In this document: piece by piece, positions 56,515 to 64,000 of the stretch
Layout of the letters: each line of letters begins with the position of its first letter
How positions within the stretch are numbered: position 1 is the first letter of the stretch
Source: Piper betle
Lineage: Eukaryota > Streptophyta > Magnoliopsida > Piperales > Piperaceae
Length of the DNA: 64,000 nt
NCBI GenBank assembly: GCA_033002965.1
Contig: JAURVB010007405.1
Location: 1-64,000 of the forward strand
Direction of reading: 5' to 3'
Translations under genes and position numbers: made by a program
The notes under the pieces: model-generated
The model's input: only the letters and a program-made list of their open reading frames with translations
Database searches by the model: none
What the model was told of the DNA's origin: nothing

Positions 56515-58446
56515 TCATTGCTTCACCTTGTTACTAGAATCCATTGAAGAATCTTTTTCTTCTGAGAGAGAGAACTTCTTTACTTTCTGCAGGGTAGGCA
56601 TAGGAACAAAAATTAACATGCGTATATGAAATAAAGATATGAAATAGACAATACACTGAAGCTAAATCACGACAATCCTAGAACAACTTTTCCATCAAAA
56701 AACAGTCTGAGGATAAAGAAGTGTGCAAACCATCAAGAGGTTTATGCGTGGAACGATGAACATGTTCCTATTTTAATATTTTTTGGCCAAGCAACAAAAA
56801 ATGTAATGATGTAATGTAAATTATGTAATAGCTCTCTCGGAAAAGCACCAAATAGCACCTGAAATTTGCAGCCAATTTACTTTTTAATTTAATGAAGCCC
56901 AATCTTCCTTAATGAATGTGTACCATAGAAAAACACTAATCTTTCACCATAATATTACAAGCACTTAAGAAATTGGTGATCTTCTTGATGGAAGAAATTT
57001 GATATAAAAGTTGAGTAAGTTCAGTGTTCCTTCTCTTACAAAAGCATATCATAGAAGTATTAGCTTCGCTATTATTTAAGGGCAAATTGGAATCCAATTT
57101 TTAGAGCCAACTTCTTCTGTTCCTCTCCTTTGAATTCAAACGAGAGGAATCCCAATATTGTTTCAAAACACTAAACAACAGGGTTGTTGATGTCATATCG
57201 TCAAAAACCAGAACATAGCTCCAATTTCACAATAAGAGGGCTGCAAAAGTTATAGCAAGATCAACCACTAACTCAAATTAGAAGTCTTCAGTGCAACTCA
57301 AACAATAAAAAAAACATCAAAATAAGCGGATTAACTCGAAAGCCACCTCCGAATTCGTAGCATGCTTTTTGAAATAGTACCATCAGCAACCTCAAACCAT
57401 GAAACCTCAAAGTGATAAACTAACCTGTTTCAAGTCTATAAACACTATTTAGCCAAAATAAATGGAATATTGTGGTTTTTCAGCCATATTATTCACATTA
57501 TCCAACCCACTTTTCGTCCTTCTTTTCACTTTGAAATCATTATTTTCAACCCCCTCCCAGCATGCACTGTAAGATCCAAATTGCAATGATATGCACGGTA
57601 CAAACACAGCAACGAGAGTGATTATCACCAACGACAATTCACTTCTTCCCAAAAATTATTCAAGCTTTTTCGCCTAAATTCTTCACTATTTTTTGTCTTA
57701 TCGATTCCCATCTATTTTATCCACCTCGATATCATCATTTCCTACCCCTCTCTAAGCATATCAATTTAAAATCCTAATTGCAATGCCAAACATGGCGCAA
57801 AGAAGGTAATAAAATCGATTGGTCTAATACAGGCAATGACGCACTACCTAGCAAAACTTATAGAAGTCTTTCACCTCCATTCTTCACTTTTTTCTTGCTG
57901 AGTCCCATCCACTTTATCCACCTGGAATCGTCATTTTCTAACCCACCCCTCTCTCTAAGCATTTCCATTTTAACACCCGGATTGCAATACTAAACAGGGC
58001 ACAAAAAAGGTAATGGAATAGGGTGGGTTAACACACACAATAACTCACTTCTTAGCATCAAATCCTTCCAACCGACATTCTTCACTTTTTATCCATGCCA
58101 AAAAACCTAATAATTTACTAACCCCCACCAGTCAAACCAAACAGCCCCAACTTGCAACTACTATTCTCTACATGCTATACTGCACATGTCGAATGACAAT
58201 CACAAAGACTGGAGTAGCACAAGCAAGAAAATAACACAAATATTATCCGCAACCAACATCAATTTTATTTATTTATTCTTTCCAATGGTTAGCTAATATG
58301 GTGATTAATACCTTGTCTAGAACACATTTCCGAAGGGCATCCAGGAATTGCAGGCACTTGTCCCGATCGAACTCCGCTTCGGCCGCACAATTTAGCAGAG
58401 CGAGCGCCTCCACTGCGCAAACCGGGCGTGCCCTCGACTCCGCCAT
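56515..58446 (-). CDS. Small CHCH-type protein, Cox19 family-like
   Basis: Two exons, 58446-58312 and 56586-56515, phase-0 intron of 1.7 kb, 68 residues. It has a paired-cysteine helical hairpin: LLNCAAEAEFDRDKCLQFLD then ALRKCVLDK, so C-x10-C and C-x9-C spacing, followed by KVKKFSL encoded at the start of exon 2. This matches a small plant family annotated as Cox19/CHCH proteins, which are expected to enter the mitochondrial intermembrane space or fold by disulphide relay; a specific role is not known. Only three cysteines lie in the hairpin plus one earlier (Cys10), fewer than a standard twin Cx9C. The short length and KVKKFSL motif agree with the family. The start is the only ATG before the conserved part. 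Confidence 0.75.
57480..58130. repeat. Tandem repeat of about 200 bp in the CHCH-gene intron
   Basis: At least three diverged copies, spaced about 203 bp: landmarks ATTGCAATG(A/C) near 57575, 57777 and 57982, each preceded by TTTATCCACC/TTATCCAACC and CCCCTCTCTAAGCAT-like text. Noncoding. Confidence 0.7.
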
Positions 58447-59269
58447 CACATCAATCTCTGCTCCCCCCCCACTCCGAGCCGAAGAGTTAGGTTTTTTTTT
58501 GCATATTTAAGTATTTATATAAATTGCTTTTCAAGAGAAATGCGTAAACGTCTGTATTCCAACGGTTATGGTTTCAAGCACTAGACCCGGGTTTCGACTT
58601 CCGGCAGCTTGTTTTTTACTTTTTGAAAGCAAATAAAAAGACTTTGGATTATCTTCTTTATAAAACTATATTATTTCTTAGGTGGTGCTAGGTTTTTTAT
58701 GGTCCATAAATAAGCTTCCACAACTCCTAATTTCTGAGTTCACTAATTTACATTACCACCATCAAGAACAAGATCAGATGTGAAAAATATAATACAAGAC
58801 AATACAACAACAACAAAAACAATAAGATCAGATGCCATTGGTCATCTGAGAATGAATTGCTATTAATCTGTCCGCTTTCATAAGACTGGCTCCTAGACCA
58901 TAATCCAACGTTTTTCTCGTAGTAATCATGATTTCTACCCAAGATTATTACCACGGCGATAATCACTCTCCTATAATGGGCCACTTGCTCGACGAGCTTC
59001 CCGCCTGACAAATGGGCCAAGAAAGCCCATGAAGGGAAGGCCCAAGCACAACGGCCCACCCGACGTTGATGGTTGATAGTTGATAATCTTTCTCCCCCGA
59101 CCAACACCAGAGGGGCACTCGCCGAGGACGACCTCCTCCGATCTGCCGGCGGCGGTGGTCCGGCGACAACGGCGATGAAAAGGGTGCGGATCCAAGACCC
59201 TGCTGCGGAGGACGGCGGCTGCGGTCGACGTATCCCGGCGAAACGGCGGAGGACAACCAGGAGCCGTTC
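58447..59269. other. Divergent promoter region
   Basis: Lies between the minus-strand CHCH gene and the plus-strand TH1-like remnant. Segment 58555-58612 (AACGGTTATGGTTTCAAGCA...CCCGGGTTTCGACTTCC) resembles a tRNA-type internal promoter (A-box weak, B-box GGTTTCGACTTCC), possibly a SINE remnant. Open frames here on the minus strand are GC shadows. Confidence 0.4.
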
Positions 59270-60777
59270 ATGGCGATGAAGGTTCGGAGGAAGGCTTCCC
59301 TCCACCGGGAGTACAAAAGGGATTACCTTGGCGTGCCTTCTAATGGGTTTCTCATACGGATTTCGGAGAAACACGATGGGTAATGAGGCGGATGTTTCGT
59401 TTCATATGCTTCTGGGATTTTTTCTTTTCAATCAGATTCTGTTTTGAACACAAGATGTTGTAATGTGGTATAAATTTGTAATTTTTAACTTGATTAAGGT
59501 ATGTTAATGGGAAAAAGCATGTTTTTAGGTATTTCCGTATCTTTTTCTGATGGTTGGAATAGCTTTTGCTGTTTTTGCATTGTTTAAATTATTATAGAAC
59601 ACTTCTGGGGTGTGAAATGATAAATATCTGTTTTTTTAAGAAAGAAAAAGGCTGTTAGTGTTGTTATTTAGAACTTTTGAATTCCCCATTGCATATGTTA
59701 TCATCTATGTGCATATTTTGATTTGTACTGGCGAAATTGGCTACAAGAATGTGATTTGCTTTATGAGTTTCATCTCTTTGATATTTTCCTAACAAATTTA
59801 CGTTTCATGTGTGACATGTATAGGGGACAGACAAGTTTTATCCGCAGACAGTGTCGTAAAATTCACTAGGATCCGGAAAGATGAAAAGGATATCCTGCTG
59901 GTAACAGACCTGGCTATCTATATTGTGTAACCTGAAGCAAATGCGCTCAGGAGGAGGATAGCTATGGATGCTGTTTACAAACTATGCTTGAGCGAACTGA
60001 GTGATAATTTTTTCTGTAATTCTTCCAGGTGAATATGACCTCCTTATGGCTAGCACCAGAAAAACTGAGATTGTTACAATATTAGTTGAAGCAACCAAGA
60101 GCATTTCAGATGGCCTTGATGTGGCATTTTCCAACAGGTAATTTTCCTGCGTGTATGTATCCTGATCTCAATATTACACCTTTTTAATGTAGTAAATTTG
60201 GAATTGTATCTGTGTTACTTACCTGCTAAGTATAAAGAATGACGGTTTGCAAAACTGAATATTTTTACAAATATAGACAATAGGAATGGCAACTTCGCCA
60301 ATGCCATGCATTGCAGGTTCCAAGCCTAGACGAAGGAGGACAGTTGGTGTCAGGAAGGACATCCAGCCATCAAAGGAGTATGAATTTCGTGAGTCAGGAA
60401 GGGCAGGCGGCCATCAAAGGAGTATGAATTTCTAAGGGTTGAAGGAGTGTGAAGTTCATAAGACTTCTTAGTAGTGTTTGTTGCCTGATGTCATGAGGGT
60501 AAGTAAAGATAGAATTTATAACGATATATTGAAATGAGATTTGGGTGTTGGTGTTTTTTGTGAACAACTGCTTTTGGTAAATATTTGTCTTCAGTTCTTG
60601 ACTAAGCTATTACTATGTCCATTCTGCATAACATGGGAGAGGATAAAAAGTTTCAAGATATCCCAATGGGCCTTCCCTTGATGATCTTCATCTGATTGAT
60701 GATTTGTAATCTGGGCAGCTTTGAATACAATGCTGCTGCAGGTGCGGTTGTGGTTGTTCAATTTGAAGAAGTGGAAG
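59270..60777 (+). pseudogene. Myosin-I tail (TH1)-like gene, broken
   Basis: The TH1 domain binds acidic phospholipids; plants have small TH1-only proteins of unknown role. Recognisable pieces: exon 59270-59379 (MAMKVRRKASLHREYKRDYL, GVPSNGFLIRI), exon 59824-60137 (VVKFTRIRKDEKDILLVTDL, AIYIV, EANALRRRIAMDAV, CLSELSDNFF, then EYDLLMASTRKTEIVTILVE) and exon 60719-60777 (FEYNAAA...VQFEEVEG). Breaks: the first splice junction does not keep the frame, an in-frame TAA at about 59927-59929 replaces an expected Asp codon after AIYIV, and there is a frame break near 60016-60028. The C-terminal exon after VEG is not found downstream. An annotator could mistake the pieces for short genes. Confidence 0.62.
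60300..60470 (+). repeat. Short direct repeat in an intron of the TH1-like remnant
   Basis: GTCAGGAAGG(A/G)C followed by CCATCAAAGGAGTATGAATTT occurs twice (about 60349-60389 and 60394-60432). The text resembles the tail of some plant RTE-type LINEs, but this is weak. Confidence 0.35.
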
Positions 60778-62980
60778 GTAAGAAGTTTCCCTGACTACTG
60801 TATTACTTGTTTCTTATGTATGTCAATTAGTGCAATGATTAGATGAAGAGAAGTGATCTTCACCCACTCTCAGAATGGCAAAAAAATAATGTGATGTCCG
60901 TTTAATTGGTGGTCTTATCATGGAATCCTAACCCGTACATATGGTGGAAATGCAAGTGGTATTCGAACTTAGTTTATTAGAAAGTGAAGCTTCGAATTTT
61001 TGTGGCTGTTCTTTCCTGGAAAAAACGAGTTTTACATTCATGTACTGTTCTTGAATTTTATTCGCTTGTGCTGTATGCATTGTTGATATGCAAATTGTAA
61101 TGATATTGGAACTGTAATATAAGTTTAACGTTTTGCCATTCCAATTCGGTGTTTTCTTCTCTGGAAATTCAATCTAAAAGAAGAGGGTGGGAACAGAAGC
61201 CTGGTAGGGCCAGAGGACACACTTCCTTTTAAAAATACTTTGAATAAGATTTCTATTTAAATTTGAAATTACCTAAGGCTCCTACATTTTATGTTAATTA
61301 TATTGGGATATATTTATATATTAAAATAGAGCCAGAATTAAGGTGATCTTCAAGAATGAGCGGAGAGACCTAATGTGGCCTAGAATTAAGCCCAGTATGA
61401 ATGGTTGTATTGTTATATAATGCCTAGATTTTTTATTAGTCTCGGTGCGTGAACCACGACATGAGATTAGTTGTACGTAAAAAATAAAGTATAAAGAAAA
61501 TTCATAAGATTATAAATGATAAATAGGCACGGCTCACCCAACACAGCAACATTTTTATGCATAGTATGCAATATTTAGGAATAGGAAGACTTCTGGTGGA
61601 AAAATTTCTGATTTTTTGTATTAATTTTACCTATTGAATTCAGATTTTTCAAAGTGGGCCGGGAATGACGTTCTTAAAGCCTGCCTAGTCTTGTCGGAAT
61701 TTTAATATAGTTAAGTTCCAAAGTATTTTACTCTAAATTGTTATGCATTTACAGAGTTAAGAAGATATATAAAATAAAATAATATAATTTGATGCATTGC
61801 ACATTATATGAACTCGTGGAATTAGTCCCATGTAATTTTAAGTTTTACGTCTTCCTTTAAGATAAATAATTATAAAATAAAAATAGTATCAATTTATGTA
61901 TCTCTTTATGTATTTCTATACAGGGGAGGGGTGAGCAATTGGTTCGAACCAACAAAGCCGAACTGCTGAACTAAACCTAGTTGGCTCGTCCCCAAACTGA
62001 ATCAAAATCAACCGAAAAATTTTGGTTTCTAGTTCGGTTTTAAAAAATCAAAATTATAACAAATTTATTAAAATTAATTATAATATTGATAATAAATCAA
62101 ATATAAACATGATTTAATCATCATAACCATATTAAAAATTATTTTATACAAAGATATCAATTAAACATTTCAAATAAATTAGAATAAACTAATGATAACC
62201 CACATAAAACATTAATATTAAGGGTTTTTTTAATTTTAATTTTTTGGTAAGTTTCAGTTCAATTAGGTTCCAAACTAAAATTCCTATTATTGGGTTTGCT
62301 TATTCAATATTAAAATAGACCTGAACCAAATATTTAAAAAACCGAGCAAAACCAATAATGTCAATTCTATCCACTAAGTCTACGTGTACCCATGGTTTTA
62401 TAAATGAAACATGATAAAACATCTTAACCTAATTAAAAAAATAAGAAGTTTATTGCTCGTAGAAAAATATTCATTTCCACCCAAGTTCGTTCTTGTACAC
62501 AGGTTTTTGTACCTTTGGGAACCATAAACAGGATATGATTCTGTTTAATTAAAATGTTTAATTATTCATATTTATGCACCTTCACTTGGGAACATTTTCT
62601 ATTTCTTATGATAATAAAGAATGTATCTTGATTTGATGAGGTCAAGGCTCAATCCTCTGCTGGGTATTCTTTTTTAACTGTTGGAGATTTTCTTCGAAAC
62701 GCTGGGTATCGAACGGTAAAATTTTGGAGATAAAACCGGATGCAAGCATAACACCAAAAACAGCCAAGCACAAAACATATTGCTTCTGCCATTTATATGG
62801 TCAAGACTGTTTCCCAATTCTTCAATTTCCACAAACAATCGATAGCAGCATCTAATTGACTCACCTGGCACGCCCTCTCCACAAAAAACATTTGTATAGA
62901 AATATACAACATGCATAGACATGCCCCCATGCAAACAAGTTAGCAAAAGACGGGTTTAGTCTCATATAGAAACGGAGGGC
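60778..62980. other. Intergenic with a MITE-like segment
   Basis: About 61925-62350 shows paired GGTTCG/CGAAC and CCAAAC/GTTTGG motifs at its ends (for example GGTTCGAACCAA near 61940), a typical hAT-type MITE pattern. The remainder is AT-rich. A minus-strand frame at 62674-62946 has no recognisable family and lies 3' of the POB1 gene, possibly in its untranslated region. Confidence 0.45.
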
Positions 62981-64000
62981 CTATTTATCTTGATGTTTAA
63001 TTGTTAGTTCTGCTCTAAGGTGAAGCACCCGATTGATGAAGTAATGGCTGTCTTCAGCCATAAACGACTGCCATGGGATTTGGAACAAATTACGGTAACC
63101 AACAGCTTTACCACCTGTGAAAGTGTAGTTACCCTTATATTTGCTCACAAATTCACCTGCAGGCTTAGTTCTTGCAGCAAATTCATAATCCACCGCAAAA
63201 CTCACTGAGCCTTTCTCCTGCATTCCAAGAAACAGGCCGAAGCAGTAAAAGGAACTCTGCTGGTCCATATTGCAATGAGCAGACAGAAAGAAGCCCTGCC
63301 CCCAAGATGAAATGCCTGAGAATAAACTCGTCCTGATGGAAAGAGATTCCCACACTCTTCTCTTTTGAGATCCAGGTAAACAATGCACTGATGAGATGGT
63401 GCTTCAAACTCAACAAGCTTCACAGGCCTGTATTTATATGCTCGTTCCATAAATCGCCTGTTCGAAGTCTCATCCATTGCAAGTGCTCGCTGCCGATGTG
63501 GTGGTTCTGCTTTGAAGAAAAGAGCTTCGAGGACTACTTTGGAGGCAAGTTCATGGTCAAAGTCCGTGCAGTTTAAAACTTTCTTCAACTTTCGGCAACT
63601 CATATAAGGAAATCGAATAAGGCGTCCGAGGCGAGAACCCAAAATCTCCCGTCTTTCCTCTACCTTTGGGTACTGAGCTCGGGTCCACTTTAGAACAAAG
63701 TCATATACAGCATCTTCAGATGCAACCTGAAGCTCATCACTGCATAAAACTGCCTCTATTCCAGCCAACGGTAAGCTCAACACCTCCTCTTGCGACCTAA
63801 TACGTGAAATCAAACCTTTATAAGATAAAAGTAAAATGAAAATATTAAAAGAACATCGAGGATGAAAAAAAACAATAGGAACCTCACTTGGTTATGTCCT
63901 TGTATCGTGACGCAAGGTACTGCTTGGCTGCATCTGTCAACGGTAGCACTGCTTCAGACATTAGAACACTAGAAGGAAGTTCTAAATATAACAAGGCAGA
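62981..64000 (-). CDS. POB1/LRB BTB-BACK protein, 3' part, with one frameshift
   Basis: A substrate-recognition subunit of CUL3 ubiquitin ligases; LRB proteins target light-signalling factors and POB1 acts in defence. The gene enters from beyond the right edge: exon 64000-63888 (...[18 protein letters not shown]) and last exon 63796-62981. BACK domain text: [75 protein letters not shown]-terminal domain: [34 protein letters not shown], then [52 protein letters not shown]. The frame breaks inside the conserved FHLGG-QGFFL motif, where a run of five G on the coding strand (plus 63299-63303) is one base short. Otherwise intact. The N-terminal BTB domain is outside the window. Confidence 0.9.

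Noticed and set aside
1..64000. CRISPR arrays, bacterial operons, rRNA or intact tRNA genes
   Set aside because: None seen; repeats here are plant microsatellites, MITEs and tandem repeats, and no intact cloverleaf was recognised by eye.

Overview
The window is nuclear DNA of a flowering plant. It carries spliced genes with GT-AG introns, plant-only families (group III WRKY, UGT with a PSPG box, arabinogalactan peptide, DUF7722, HeLo-type plant MLKL), AT-rich intergenic DNA, many (TA)n tracts and degenerate plant mobile elements. I cannot name the species. Exon coordinates were read by eye from frame continuity, splice dinucleotides and family resemblance; no alignment was run.

Layout. 1-2.8 kb: three GC-rich inverted-repeat elements in tandem between (TA)n tracts. 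4.5-6.2 kb (+): group III WRKY factor, 3 exons. 6.5-9.6 kb (-): nucleoporin SEH1, 8 exons. 9.6-20.4 kb: gene-poor, with an endogenous pararetrovirus remnant (12.4-14.8 kb) and two hAT-like non-autonomous elements (14.9-15.7 and 17.2-18.2 kb). 20.4-21.8 kb (-): UDP-glycosyltransferase with one frameshift. 23.8-24.3 kb (-): small uncharacterised plant protein. 26.2-28.0 kb: repeats and a near-perfect 860-bp foldback element. 28.7-35.3 kb (+): mitochondrial carrier MTM1, 10 exons, with an LTR retrotransposon remnant in intron 4. 36.3-37.0 kb (-): GPI-anchored arabinogalactan peptide. 42.6 and 44.9 kb (-): two DUF7722 paralogues. 47.4-51.0 kb (-): CMP-sialic-acid-transporter-like nucleotide-sugar transporter, 8 exons. 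53.2-55.4 kb (+): multiply frameshifted plant MLKL pseudogene. 56.5-58.4 kb (-): small CHCH (Cox19-family) protein. 59.3-60.8 kb (+): broken myosin-I-tail (TH1)-like gene. 63.0-64.0 kb (-): 3' part of a POB1/LRB BTB-BACK gene running off the window.

The genes are unrelated housekeeping or defence genes and do not form a pathway. The most unusual signal is a family of GC-rich foldback elements in (TA)n microsatellites. Each end carries two short hairpins whose stems differ between copies by paired, compensating substitutions. The pararetroviral remnant is also bounded by TA repeats, with its capsid-like and movement-like parts on opposite strands. A second family (hAT-like TIRs, 8-bp target duplication in one copy) shares an internal module with other GC-rich blocks. 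Two otherwise healthy genes (UGT and POB1/LRB) each carry one frameshift in a short G/C run, so real mutation and base-calling error both need considering.
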